A stretch of DNA of 64,000 nt, from assembly GCA_937898685.1 (NCBI GenBank), contig CALEJT010000071.1:1-64000 (forward strand), given 5' to 3'. Shown in pieces: positions 48,966 to 57,480 of this stretch. Below the pieces are notes generated by a model. That model was given only the letters and a program-made list of their open reading frames with translations, ran no database searches and had not been told where the DNA came from. A program made the position numbers and the translations under genes. Position 1 is the stretch's first letter. Each line of letters starts with the position of its first letter. This DNA comes from an uncultured Gammaproteobacteria bacterium. GTDB taxonomy: Bacteria > Pseudomonadota > Gammaproteobacteria > Pseudomonadales > Pseudohongiellaceae.

Positions 48966-50255
48966 GTGACCCGTATCGTAGACATTCGAGCCAGGGAAGT
49001 ACTCGACTCCCGCGGTAATCCGACCGTACAGGCGGATGTGATTTTGGAGGATGGCAGCAAGGGCACGGCCTGTTCCCCCTCCGGCGCCTCCACGGGTTCG
49101 CGTGAGGCACTGGAACTGCGTGACAAGGATCCCAAACGCTACGGCGGCAAGGGCGTGTTGAAGGCGGTCGGTGCGGTCAACGGCGAAATCCGTGACGCGC
49201 TGCTCGGTCGCGACGCCATGACTCAGGCAGAGCTGGATCAGGTGATGATCGACCTCGATGGCACCGAAAACAAAGCACGCCTGGGTGCCAACGCCATTCT
49301 GGCCGTCTCGCTGGCCAATGCCCGCGCTGCAGCGCAGTCGCAGGGCAAGCCTCTGTACGCTCACATCGCCGAACTCAACGGCACTGCCAATACCTTCAGC
49401 ATGCCGGTGCCGATGATGAACATCATCAACGGCGGTGAGCACGCGGACAACAACGTCGACCTGCAGGAATTCATGATCCAGCCGGTCGGTGCCCCCAATT
49501 TCCGTGAAGCGCTGCGCTACGGCGCTGAAGTGTTCCATGCACTGAAGTCGGTACTGAGCAAGCAGGGTTTGAACACGGCCGTGGGTGATGAAGGTGGCTT
49601 TGCGCCGAACCTGAGCTCCAACGCAGCAGCACTCGACGCCATCATGGAAGCCATCACCAAAGCCGGCTTCGAACCTGGCAAGGACATCTGCCTCGCGCTC
49701 GACTGCGCCGCTTCCGAGTTCTATGAAGACGGCGTTTACGATCTCGCCGGCGAAGGCCGCAAATACAGCAGCGAAGAGTTTGCCGACTACCTCGCTGGTC
49801 TTTGCAGCCAGTACCCCATTCTGTCGATCGAAGACGGCATGCACGAAAGCGACTGGGCCGGCTGGGCCACGCTGACCCGCAAACTGGGTTCGAAAGTGCA
49901 GCTCGTCGGTGACGACCTCTTCGTGACCAACACCAAGATTCTGGAACGCGGCATCAACGAAGGCATCGCCAACTCCATCCTCATCAAGTTCAACCAGATC
50001 GGTTCGCTCACGGAAACCCTCGCTGCCATCGCCATGGCGCGCAAGGCCGGTTACACCGCCGTGATCTCGCATCGTTCCGGTGAAACCGAGGACACCACGA
50101 TTGCCGACCTCGCCGTCGCCACCGCCGCTGGTCAGATCAAGACCGGCTCCCTGTGCCGCACCGACCGCGTGGCCAAGTACAATCGCCTCCTCGTGATCGA
50201 GGAAGAACTGCAAGGCGCCGCGCCGTATCGCGGCAGGGCCGAATTCACCCGATGA
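48966..50255 (+). CDS. eno: enolase
   Basis: The 429-residue glycolytic enzyme interconverts 2-phosphoglycerate and phosphoenolpyruvate. Visible motifs are the N-terminal VDIRAREVLDSRGNPT, the mobile loop SPSGASTGSREALELRD, the catalytic Glu in DEGGFAPN, metal Asp/Glu in LDCAASEFYE and SIEDGMHESD, catalytic Lys in IKFNQIGSLTET and SHRSGETED. Translation starts at GTG 48966 behind AAGAGGA. In gammaproteobacteria enolase also belongs to the RNA degradosome. ftsB overlaps its stop (ATGA). Confidence 0.97.
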   Translation: MTRIVDIRAREVLDSRGNPTVQADVILEDGSKGTACSPSGASTGSREALELRDKDPKRYGGKGVLKAVGAVNGEIRDALLGRDAMTQAELDQVMIDLDGTENKARLGANAILAVSLANARAAAQSQGKPLYAHIAELNGTANTFSMPVPMMNIINGGEHADNNVDLQEFMIQPVGAPNFREALRYGAEVFHALKSVLSKQGLNTAVGDEGGFAPNLSSNAAALDAIMEAITKAGFEPGKDICLALDCAASEFYEDGVYDLAGEGRKYSSEEFADYLAGLCSQYPILSIEDGMHESDWAGWATLTRKLGSKVQLVGDDLFVTNTKILERGINEGIANSILIKFNQIGSLTETLAAIAMARKAGYTAVISHRSGETEDTTIADLAVATAAGQIKTGSLCRTDRVAKYNRLLVIEEELQGAAPYRGRAEFTR

Positions 50256-50551
50256 AGATACTGCTGCTGGTTCTCTGCGCCGTTCTCGTCCTGCTCCAGG
50301 TGCAACTGTGGACGGGAGAGGGCAGCATCACCGACATCAAGCGGCTGGACCGCGAGATCGTCGAGCAGACCGCTGCGAACCAGCAGTTGCAGAAGCGCAA
50401 CGATGCGCTGAAGCAGGAAGTGAATGACCTCAAGAACGGGCTCGACTCCATCGAGGAGCGGGCCCGTAGTGAGCTCGGCCTGATCAAGAAGGGCGAAACC
50501 TTCTACCTGATCCTGGAAGATGAGCCCGCACCGCCGGCGCCCGCTCCCTGA
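50252..50551 (+). CDS. ftsB: cell division protein FtsB
   Basis: The 99-residue bitopic protein has an N-terminal transmembrane helix (about 2-18) and a periplasmic coiled coil (about 28-65; REIVEQTAANQQLQKRNDAL). The FtsB signature SIEERARSELGLIKKGETFY follows, and then a Pro/Ala tail. It joins FtsL and FtsQ in the divisome and signals septal murein synthesis. The ATG overlaps the eno stop by 4 nt; the eno-ftsB-ispD order is conserved. Confidence 0.93.
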   Translation: MKILLLVLCAVLVLLQVQLWTGEGSITDIKRLDREIVEQTAANQQLQKRNDALKQEVNDLKNGLDSIEERARSELGLIKKGETFYLILEDEPAPPAPAP

Positions 50552-50557
50552 CCGTTC

Positions 50558-51310
50558 ATGGCAGTTGCTTCCCCCCGTCATTTCCTGGTGCTTCCCGCAG
50601 CCGGCGTGGGTCGCCGCATGCAGTCGACCCTACCCAAGCAGTATCAGCCGCTGCTGGGCAAGTCTCTGTTGCAGCACACCCTGGAACGCGTCGCCTCGAG
50701 TGAGGTGTTCGATGCCGTGGTCATCGCCCTGGCAGAGGGCGATCCTTATTGGCCCGCGGTTGCCCGAGCGCTGCCGGATACGCTGAATGCGCGCCTGCTC
50801 ACCGCCAAAGGTGGCGAGGACCGCGCTGCGTCCGTACGTTCCGCACTTACCGTATTGGAAGACAGAGCCAGTGCTGAGGATTGGGTGCTGGTGCACGATG
50901 CAGTGCGCCCCTGTCTCGAAACCGAGGATCTGGAACGTTTGTTGAAGGACTTGCAAGACGAGCCTTACGGTGGCCTGCTTGCGACTCCTGTGCGGGAAAC
51001 CGTGAAGGCGGCTTCCGATCTCGGTTTGGTGCGCGAAACCGTGCCACGCGACGGACTATGGTTGGCCGCCACGCCGCAGATGTTCCGTTACGGCGTGCTG
51101 TGCGAGGCGCTCGATGCGGCGCGGGCACATGGTGTTGCAGCCACGGATGAGGCCGCGGCGGTGGAGCATTGGCTGAGTCAGCAGTTGAAACCGGAAGGCG
51201 GCATCAAGCTCGTTGCGGGTCAGGCGACCAATATCAAAGTGACCTACCCGGAGGATCTCCGGCTGGCGGCACTACTGCTGGGAGGCAAGCATGACGCTGA
51301 GAATCGGTAA
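50558..51310 (+). CDS. ispD: 2-C-methyl-D-erythritol 4-phosphate cytidylyltransferase
   Basis: The 250-residue MEP-pathway enzyme makes CDP-methylerythritol from MEP and CTP. It carries the nucleotide motif LPAAGVGRRMQSTLPKQYQP with the catalytic Arg and Lys, GGEDRAASVRSAL, VLVHDAVRPC and the C-terminal ATDEAAAVEHW and NIKVTYPEDL. The length is slightly above E. coli (236). It overlaps ispF by 20 nt, and both act in sequence downstream of Dxr. Confidence 0.94.
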   Translation: MAVASPRHFLVLPAAGVGRRMQSTLPKQYQPLLGKSLLQHTLERVASSEVFDAVVIALAEGDPYWPAVARALPDTLNARLLTAKGGEDRAASVRSALTVLEDRASAEDWVLVHDAVRPCLETEDLERLLKDLQDEPYGGLLATPVRETVKAASDLGLVRETVPRDGLWLAATPQMFRYGVLCEALDAARAHGVAATDEAAAVEHWLSQQLKPEGGIKLVAGQATNIKVTYPEDLRLAALLLGGKHDAENR

Positions 51311-51782
51311 CGGCTACGACGTCCACCGCTTCGCCGAAGCAACCGAAGCCGATGTCCATCTCACGATCGGTGGTGTGCGCATTCCGTATGAGCGCCGTTT
51401 GTTGGCGCATTCGGATGGAGATGTGCTGATCCACGCTCTGTGTGACGCCTTGTTGGGTGCGCTGGCGCTTGGCGACATCGGCAAGCACTTTCCGGATACG
51501 GATCCGAACTACCGCGGCATCAGCAGCGTGCTGTTGCTGCAGCACGTCATGAATCTCGTGCACGAACACGGCTACAAGCTCGGCAATGCCGACATGACCC
51601 TGGTGGCGCAGGCGCCCAAATTCGCACCGCACATCGCAGCGATGCGCAATACGCTGGCGGAAGCGCTGCAGGTCGAACCGGAGCGGCTCAGTGTGAAGGC
51701 GACCACTACCGAAGGCCTGGGTTTCACGGGACGTCGCGAAGGCATCGCGTGTTATGCCGTGGTACTGCTGGAGCGGCGGTGA
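51291..51782 (+). CDS. ispF: 2-C-methyl-D-erythritol 2,4-cyclodiphosphate synthase
   Basis: The 163-residue trimeric enzyme cyclises CDP-ME 2-phosphate. Zinc ligands are seen in GNGYDVHRF (Asp, His) and the later His in DALLGALALGDIGKHFPD; the substrate loop is HSDGDVLIHALCD. The C-terminal signature VKATTTEGLGFTGRREGIA is intact. The start lies 20 nt inside ispD. truD overlaps its stop. Confidence 0.95.
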   Translation: MTLRIGNGYDVHRFAEATEADVHLTIGGVRIPYERRLLAHSDGDVLIHALCDALLGALALGDIGKHFPDTDPNYRGISSVLLLQHVMNLVHEHGYKLGNADMTLVAQAPKFAPHIAAMRNTLAEALQVEPERLSVKATTTEGLGFTGRREGIACYAVVLLERR

Positions 51783-52831
51783 GTAGCGATGCCTGGCCGC
51801 GTGCCTGGGGTGAGCCCACGCTCAGTGGACGCATCCGCGAACGTTACGAAGATTTCCAGGTACGGGAAGTATTGGGCTTCGAGCCCGATGGCAGCGGCGA
51901 GCATCTCTGGTTGGAAGTGGAAAAGGTCGGTCTTACGACCCATGCCGCGCAGCAGCAACTCGCGCGTGCCTTTCGCGTGCCGCTACGCGAAGTGCATTAC
52001 GCAGGGCTCAAGGATCGGCGCGCACTCACCACGCAGTGGTTCAGCCTGCGGGTTGGAGTGAAGTATCCGCGGGATGACTTGCCCGAGCTGCCGGAAGGTC
52101 TGCGTGTGTTGCGAGCGGTCAAGAACAGCCGCAAGCTGCGCCGCGGCAGTCATCGCGGCAATCGCTTCACGCTGACCATTCGTGGATTGAGTGGCACAAC
52201 CGATGCGCTGGCTGCGCGACTGGAAACCATCGCGCGTGAAGGCGTGCCGAATTACTTCGGCGAACAGCGCTTCGGACATGACGGAGGCAATCTACAAGCC
52301 TTGCAGAAGTGGTTCGAAGGCGGGTACGAGCCTTCGCGCCATATACGCAGTCTTTTGCTATCGGCAGGACGCGCGTTCCTGTTCAATGCGGTTCTCGCCG
52401 AACGTATTCGTCGTGGTGACTGGAATCGGTTGCTCGAGGGAGATCGCCTCAACCTCGACGGCACCTCGCGATTGGTGCCAGCAGCTGCGAACCTCGAAGC
52501 CGAAACTTTGCAACGTCTGAGTTGCCTCGACCTGCATCCCACCGGACCGTTGTGGGGAAGCGGCGAGCCCGAAGTGAGTTGCGCTGCGCTTGTTTTGGAA
52601 CGCTCCGTGTTGCAGCCGCATGAGTCGCTCTGCCAAGGACTCGCGCGCGCAGGCTTGGAGTACGCGCGCCGCCCTCTGCGGGTGGCAGCGAGAAATCTGC
52701 AGTACGAGCTGCAGGACGAACGCCTGATGCTCGAATTCGAATTGACCAGCGGCGCTTATGCGACCGCAGTGCTGCGGGAAATCGTCCACTACGAGACCGC
52801 AGTCAATGATGTGGAGGAGGACGGGGACTGA
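51779..52831 (+). CDS. truD: tRNA pseudouridine(13) synthase
   Basis: The 350-residue enzyme converts U13 of several tRNAs to pseudouridine. It has the TruD catalytic motif HYAGLKDRRALTTQWFSL with the nucleophilic Asp, DFQVREVLGFEPDGSGEHLW near the start, the RNA-contact GNRFTLTIR and VPNYFGEQRFG. The GTG at 51779 overlaps the ispF stop (GTGA) and has GGAG 6-7 nt before it, so it is preferred over upstream Met codons inside ispF. surE follows after 15 nt. Confidence 0.93.
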   Translation: MSSDAWPRAWGEPTLSGRIRERYEDFQVREVLGFEPDGSGEHLWLEVEKVGLTTHAAQQQLARAFRVPLREVHYAGLKDRRALTTQWFSLRVGVKYPRDDLPELPEGLRVLRAVKNSRKLRRGSHRGNRFTLTIRGLSGTTDALAARLETIAREGVPNYFGEQRFGHDGGNLQALQKWFEGGYEPSRHIRSLLLSAGRAFLFNAVLAERIRRGDWNRLLEGDRLNLDGTSRLVPAAANLEAETLQRLSCLDLHPTGPLWGSGEPEVSCAALVLERSVLQPHESLCQGLARAGLEYARRPLRVAARNLQYELQDERLMLEFELTSGAYATAVLREIVHYETAVNDVEEDGD

Positions 52832-52846
52832 CCCTGTGGACCTTTG

Positions 52847-53659
52847 ATGAGTCTGCTTTTATCGAACGATGACGGCATCCATGCGCCAGGGCTCGAAGCG
52901 CTGACGCTGGCGCTGCGCGACCATTACGACTTGCTGGTGATCGCACCCGATCGCGACCGCTCCGGTGTGAGCAATTCACTCACGCTCGACCGACCACTGC
53001 AGGCGACGCGTGTCGACGACATCCGCATTGCAGTCGATGGCACGCCGACCGACTGCATCCATCTCGGTACTGCGGGCATCTTCATGCCGGAGCCGACGCG
53101 CGTGATCTCGGGCATCAACTACGGCGCCAACCTGGGTGATGACGTGCTGTATTCGGGCACCGTCGCGGCAGCGATGGAAGGACGCTTTCTGCGCAAGCCG
53201 GCACTCGCCGTATCGTTGGTCGTCACCGAATACGGAGTGCCGACGCGCGAGACCTTCACGCAGGCGGCTCTGGTGGCGCGCTATTTGCTGCAGGCTCTGG
53301 AAGAACTCGAGTTGCCACCGCGTACAGTGCTGAACGTCAACATTCCCGACATCCCCGCCGATCAGATCAAGGGCATCAAGCTCACCACGCTGGGGCAGCG
53401 TCTGCGTGGCGAGAATCCGATCAGTACGCGCAATCCGCGCGGCAAGGAACTCTATTGGATCGGCCGCGCCGGTGGTCCGGTGGAACGCACGCCCGGTACG
53501 GATTTCCACGCGGTGGAGCAGGGCTACGTGTCCGTCACGCCCATCCACGCCGACATGGCGAGCCGCGAAGCCGTAAAATGCATGGCACCTGTTTTCGGCA
53601 ATCTCACCGCCGACTTCGACCTGCTGCGCCTCCTGCGCGACAACGCGGGAGGCGTATGA
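52847..53659 (+). CDS. surE: 5'/3'-nucleotidase SurE
   Basis: The 270-residue metal-dependent phosphatase dephosphorylates nucleoside monophosphates and short polyphosphate. It opens LLLSNDDGIHAPGLEAL, holding the metal-binding Asp pair, and contains APDRDRSGVSNSLTL and SGINYGANLGDDVLYSGTVAAAMEG. The ATG at 52847 is preceded by an in-frame TTG that would add one residue. It overlaps pcm by 4 nt, its usual partner in stationary-phase survival. Confidence 0.95.
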   Translation: MSLLLSNDDGIHAPGLEALTLALRDHYDLLVIAPDRDRSGVSNSLTLDRPLQATRVDDIRIAVDGTPTDCIHLGTAGIFMPEPTRVISGINYGANLGDDVLYSGTVAAAMEGRFLRKPALAVSLVVTEYGVPTRETFTQAALVARYLLQALEELELPPRTVLNVNIPDIPADQIKGIKLTTLGQRLRGENPISTRNPRGKELYWIGRAGGPVERTPGTDFHAVEQGYVSVTPIHADMASREAVKCMAPVFGNLTADFDLLRLLRDNAGGV

Positions 53660-54318
53660 ACAGTCGCCATCTGGGCATCGGCATGACCTCGCAGCGTACA
53701 CGTGAACGCATGGTGCAGCGTCTCGGCGATCAGGGCATCCGCAATCTGCGGGTGATGGAAGCCATGTTGCACGTGCCGCGTCATCTCTTCGTCGATGAGG
53801 CGCTTGCACATCGTGCTTACGAAGACGCCGCGCTTCCCATCGCTTTCAACCAAACGATCTCGCAGCCCTATATCGTCGCGCGCATGACTGAGCTTTTGAT
53901 GGCCGGCGTACCGGAGCAGGCCAAGGTCCTCGAGATCGGCACGGGTTGTGGTTATCAGACTGCCGTGCTCGCACGTCTGGTGCGACACGTTTTCAGCATC
54001 GAACGCATCGCGGGTTTGTATGAACGTACACGGCATCGTCTGCGCGAACTCAAGGTGAACAACGTCACGCTCAAATGCGGCGACGGCTACCAGGGGTGGC
54101 CGGTGGAAGCGCCCTTCGATGGGATCATCATCACGGCCGCGGCGCCCGAGTTGCCCGAAGTACTGGTCGAGCAATTGGCCGATGGTGGCGTCATCGTGCT
54201 GCCGGAAGGTCAGCGGCGGCAGGTGCTGAAGGTCTACCAGAAGCGCGGCAACGAGCTTTTGGAGGCGACTCTGGAAGCGGTGGCCTTCGTGCCCATGCTC
54301 CCGGGCATCGAGCGCTGA
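53656..54318 (+). CDS. pcm: protein-L-isoaspartate O-methyltransferase
   Basis: The 220-residue SAM enzyme repairs isoaspartyl residues in damaged proteins. Its motifs are VPRHLFVDEALAHRAYEDAALPI, TISQPYIVARMTELL and the SAM loop VLEIGTGCGYQTAVLA, with a second acidic motif FSIERI. The start overlaps the surE stop (ATGA). In most relatives nlpD and rpoS come next; here the yceD-rpmF-fab group follows after 99 nt. Confidence 0.94.
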   Translation: MNSRHLGIGMTSQRTRERMVQRLGDQGIRNLRVMEAMLHVPRHLFVDEALAHRAYEDAALPIAFNQTISQPYIVARMTELLMAGVPEQAKVLEIGTGCGYQTAVLARLVRHVFSIERIAGLYERTRHRLRELKVNNVTLKCGDGYQGWPVEAPFDGIIITAAAPELPEVLVEQLADGGVIVLPEGQRRQVLKVYQKRGNELLEATLEAVAFVPMLPGIER

Positions 54319-54380
54319 GCGGAAAGCGGCAAATCCAGAACTAAATCAAACAGTTCCGCGGAAATACGCGGAAATTTCCT

Positions 54381-54409
54381 TTGACAAGGCCAGGACGCAT
54401 CACTATGAT
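54381..54409 (+). promoter_or_regulatory. strong sigma-70 promoter of yceD-rpmF
   Basis: TTGACA (54381-54386), a 17-nt spacer and TATGAT (54404-54409) form an almost perfect promoter. Expected initiation at 54414-54418 coincides with the yceD ATG (54418). Just upstream lie a direct repeat CGCGGAAAT (54357-54365 and 54367-54375) and the palindrome GGAAATTTCC (54370-54379), possible operator sequences. Confidence 0.85.
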
Positions 54410-54417
54410 GCGCGCCC

Positions 54418-54969
54418 ATGTCGTCAGACCCCTTCCCAGAACACCTCGATGCCATCAGGCTGTTCGCGCGAAGCGGGTCGGTCACAGCGGCTCTGCCCAT
54501 TTCCAGACTGCAACGTTTCGCCGAACCACTGCTCGACTCCGACGGGGATGTGGCGGTGGATTTGCTTTTTGGTCATGACGAAGAACAGCGGCCACTGTTG
54601 AGCGGCTCGTTGCACACTGCGGTTCGCGTGATCTGTCAACGCTGTATGGAGCCCCTCGAACTCGAGATCGATTGCGAGTTGGCCCTTCTGGTGTTGTCGA
54701 GCGAAGCCGAAGTACAGGCCTTGCAGGACGAAGACGCTGCGCTCGATGCAGTGGTCATGGATCCTGAAACGGGTCTGGATGTGCTGGCTGTGATCGAAGA
54801 CGAATTGCTATTGAGTTTGCCGCTCGTGGCAGTGCACGAGGAAACGGATTGCAGCGACGCCTTCAATGCCTACAAGCGTAAGCGCGAGGCGGAAGACAAA
54901 GAGGCGGAGCAGGCGCAGAACCCCTTTGCGGTGCTGGCACAGCTCAAGCGCAACGACGATCCACATTGA
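54418..54969 (+). CDS. yceD: YceD/DUF177 protein, 23S rRNA accumulation factor
   Basis: The 183-residue protein has the family Cys pair in VICQRCMEPLELEI (the second pair usual in some members is absent, as in other gammaproteobacteria) and the C-terminal NPFAVLAQLKRND. YceD is needed for normal 23S rRNA accumulation and is almost always encoded before rpmF. The N-terminus aligns from the first residues, and no other ATG, GTG or TTG is in frame nearby, so the start is firm. No Shine-Dalgarno precedes it, and the promoter leaves at most about 4 nt of leader. Confidence 0.88.
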   Translation: MSSDPFPEHLDAIRLFARSGSVTAALPISRLQRFAEPLLDSDGDVAVDLLFGHDEEQRPLLSGSLHTAVRVICQRCMEPLELEIDCELALLVLSSEAEVQALQDEDAALDAVVMDPETGLDVLAVIEDELLLSLPLVAVHEETDCSDAFNAYKRKREAEDKEAEQAQNPFAVLAQLKRNDDPH

Positions 54970-55012
54970 ATTGACACGAATCTCTGCGATTCGCCTGACA
55001 GGAGATGCCACC

Positions 55013-55192
55013 ATGGCAGTACAACAGAACCGCAAGACCCGTTCCAAGCGCGACATGCGTCGTTCCCACGATGCTCTGAGCGCTCCGACGCTCTCCACCG
55101 ACGCCGAAACCGGCGAGCGTCATCGTCGTCACCACATGACGCCCGATGGCTTCTATCGTGGCCGTCAGATCGTACAGCTGAACAAAGACTAA
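55013..55192 (+). CDS. rpmF: 50S ribosomal protein L32
   Basis: The 59-residue basic protein starts AVQQNRKTRSKRDMRRSHDAL, the L32 signature, and ends DGFYRGRQIVQLNKD. The zinc-binding cysteines found in some L32 proteins are absent, as in E. coli. AGGAGA stands 7 nt before the ATG. It follows yceD and is closed by a double hairpin terminator, which isolates it from fabD. Confidence 0.96.
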   Translation: MAVQQNRKTRSKRDMRRSHDALSAPTLSTDAETGERHRRHHMTPDGFYRGRQIVQLNKD

Positions 55193-55201
55193 GCTGGACG
55201 C

Positions 55202-55258
55202 GTGCCCTCGACGCGAGGGCACACCCAGGTAAAAAACAGCTCTTAGGGGCTGTTTTTT
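55202..55258 (+). terminator. double hairpin terminator after rpmF
   Basis: GTGCCCTCG (55202-55210) pairs with CGAGGGCAC (55214-55222) over a 3-nt loop. Then AAAAAACAGC (55231-55240) pairs with GCTGTTTTTT (55249-55258), with inner pairs TC/GG around TTAG. The second is a textbook intrinsic terminator that can work on both strands. Confidence 0.88.
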
Positions 55259-55306
55259 GTTTTGGGGGTCCGAACTACCCGATTCCATCCGACGGAGGAT
55301 GCGTCC

Positions 55307-56242
55307 ATGGCATCTGGCACGCTCGCCATGATTTTCCCGGGCCAGGGTTCCCAGCACGTAGGCATGCTGGCTGAACTCGCTGCCGCCCATCCCATTGTCA
55401 TCGATACCTTCGACGAAGCTTCAGAAGTTCTCGGCTACGATTTGTGGCAGTTGGTCCAAAATGGGACTGCTGAAGAATTGTCGTTGACCCACATCACTCA
55501 GCCCGCAATCCTCACTGCGTCCGTAGCCCTTTGGCGTCTGTGGCAGGAGCAGGGCGGGGAACTGCCGGACGTGGTCGCTGGTCACAGTCTCGGTGAGTAC
55601 TCGGCTCTGGTGGCCGCTGGCGCACTCGAATTCCGTGATGCAGTGGCTCTGGTGGAGCAGCGTGGCAAGTTCATGCAGAGCGCCGTGCCCGTGGGCACCG
55701 GCAGCATGGCGGCCGTGATCGGTCTCGATGACGATGCCGTCATCAAAGCCTGTGCGGAAGCCTCCAGTGATGAAGTGGTGGCAGCAGTGAACTTCAATGC
55801 GCCTGGTCAGGTGGTCATTGCCGGTCACGTTGGCGCCGTTGAAAAAGCCGGTGCCGGCTGCAAGGCCGCAGGTGCCAAGCGCGTACTGCCCTTGCCGGTG
55901 AGTGCACCGTTCCACTCGCCGCTGATGAAGCCGGCAGCGGAACGTTTCGCCGAAGTGCTGGCCAAGGTCGAGATCAAGGCGCCGTCGATCGCCGTACTGC
56001 ACAATGTGGGCGTCGCACCCTGCAACGATCCGACCGTCATCCGCCAGAAACTCGTCGAGCAGATCTATGCGCCGGTGCCCTGGGTGGCAACGGTGAACGC
56101 ACTGGCCGCACGCGGCATCACACGAGCACTGGAGATCGGCCCCGGCAAGGTATTGAACGGTTTGAACAAGCGCATCCAGCCCGACATGGCGGTAGCTTCC
56201 GTGAACGACCCGGCCAGCCTCGAAGCCGCGCTGAGTGCCTGA
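55307..56242 (+). CDS. fabD: malonyl-CoA:ACP transacylase
   Basis: The 311-residue enzyme loads malonyl groups onto acyl carrier protein. It has the N-terminal FPGQGSQHVGML, the nucleophile Ser94 in GHSLGEYSALVAAGAL and the catalytic His in SAPFHSPLM. The ATG at 55307 lies 8 nt after GGAGGA. Unlike the usual rpmF-plsX-fabH-fabD order, it directly follows the rpmF terminator, so it needs its own promoter, which I could not place. Confidence 0.96.
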   Translation: MASGTLAMIFPGQGSQHVGMLAELAAAHPIVIDTFDEASEVLGYDLWQLVQNGTAEELSLTHITQPAILTASVALWRLWQEQGGELPDVVAGHSLGEYSALVAAGALEFRDAVALVEQRGKFMQSAVPVGTGSMAAVIGLDDDAVIKACAEASSDEVVAAVNFNAPGQVVIAGHVGAVEKAGAGCKAAGAKRVLPLPVSAPFHSPLMKPAAERFAEVLAKVEIKAPSIAVLHNVGVAPCNDPTVIRQKLVEQIYAPVPWVATVNALAARGITRALEIGPGKVLNGLNKRIQPDMAVASVNDPASLEAALSA

Positions 56243-56266
56243 ACAAGAACAGAGAAGGGATAGCAC

Positions 56267-57010
56267 ATGAGCATTGCCAACAAACTGGCTCTCGTCACCG
56301 GCGCCACCCGCGGCATCGGTAAGGCCATCGCCCTCGAGCTGGGCCGCCGCGGCGCCGTGGTCGTCGGCACCGCCACCAGCGAGAACGGGGCGGCGCAGAT
56401 TTCCGCCTATCTGGCCGAGGCCGGCATCTCCGGCAAGGGACTGGTTCTGGATGTCAGCGCGAAGGAGTCCGTCGAGACCGTCTGCAAGGAGATCCAGCAG
56501 CAGTTCGGCACCGTCGAGATCCTGGTGAACAACGCCGGCATCACGCGCGACAACCTCCTGATGCGCATGAAGGACGAGGAGTGGGACGCCGTGATCGAGA
56601 CCAATCTCAGTTCCATCTTCCGCCTCACCCGCATCCTGGTGCGCGGCATGATGAAGAACCGCTGGGGTCGCATCATCAGCATCAGCTCCGTGGTGGGCTC
56701 GAGCGGCAACCCCGGACAGGTCAACTACGCCGCCTCCAAGGCCGGTATCGAAGGTTATTCCCGCGCATTGGCCCTCGAAGTCGGCTCACGCGGCATCACC
56801 GTCAACTGCATCGCTCCGGGCTTCATCGACACCGACATGACGCGCGAGTTGCCCGAGGAACAAGCCCAGGCTCTGCTCAGCAAAATCCCGCTCGGCCGCT
56901 ATGGCCAGGCCGAGGAAATTGCCGCCGTGGCGGGCTTTTTGGCCTCGCAGGAAGCAAGCTATGTGACGGGTGAAACTATCCATGCAAACGGCGGAATGTA
57001 TATGGCATAA
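56267..57010 (+). CDS. fabG: 3-oxoacyl-ACP reductase
   Basis: The 247-residue short-chain dehydrogenase reduces 3-oxoacyl-ACP with NADPH. It shows the cofactor motif VTGATRGIGKAIA, the NNAGITRDNLLMRM element and the catalytic Ser, Tyr and Lys in SSVVGSSGNPGQVNYAASKAG. The C-terminal YVTGETIHANGGMYMA is typical. GAAGGGA precedes the ATG. Its last codons contain CATAAT (57006-57011), a possible -10 for acpP. Confidence 0.96.
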   Translation: MSIANKLALVTGATRGIGKAIALELGRRGAVVVGTATSENGAAQISAYLAEAGISGKGLVLDVSAKESVETVCKEIQQQFGTVEILVNNAGITRDNLLMRMKDEEWDAVIETNLSSIFRLTRILVRGMMKNRWGRIISISSVVGSSGNPGQVNYAASKAGIEGYSRALALEVGSRGITVNCIAPGFIDTDMTRELPEEQAQALLSKIPLGRYGQAEEIAAVAGFLASQEASYVTGETIHANGGMYMA

Positions 57011-57154
57011 TCCGCCACCGTCGCAGCCGGAGCCGCTAACTTCCTAGGTGCGCGCACCGATGCCAGAGCGCCAGGAGCCCAGTGTGGCGGCGCTGTGGCA
57101 CCAATGCAGAATTCGATTGTCACTTTGTACTCAACCCAGGAGCACTTGAAACCC

Positions 57155-57388
57155 ATGAGTAGCATTGAAGAACGAGTGAAGAAGATTGTCGCTGAGCAGC
57201 TCGGCGTCAAAGAAGAAGAAGTAAAAAACGAAGCCGCTTTCGTCGAAGATCTTGGCGCTGACTCACTCGATACTGTGGAGCTGGTGATGGCGCTCGAAGA
57301 AGAATTCGAGACCGAGATCCCCGACGAGGAAGCCGAGAAAATCACCACCGTTCAGTTGGCCATTGATTACATCAACTCGCACCTCTGA
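57155..57388 (+). CDS. acpP: acyl carrier protein
   Basis: The 77-residue acidic protein carries growing acyl chains on a 4'-phosphopantetheine attached to Ser37 in GADSLDTVELVMALEEEF. CAGGAG lies upstream of the ATG. It is placed between fabG and fabF and is followed by a strong terminator, so acpP can be expressed at higher level than fabF, as is usual. Confidence 0.97.
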   Translation: MSSIEERVKKIVAEQLGVKEEEVKNEAAFVEDLGADSLDTVELVMALEEEFETEIPDEEAEKITTVQLAIDYINSHL

Positions 57389-57480
57389 TGCCGCGTCCGA
57401 GCAGAACCGCTCCTGTGGTGAAGCTGCCGGACCCGAGGGTTGAATAAGTAGGCCTGAGCGCCAGTTTCACCCCATCCAAG

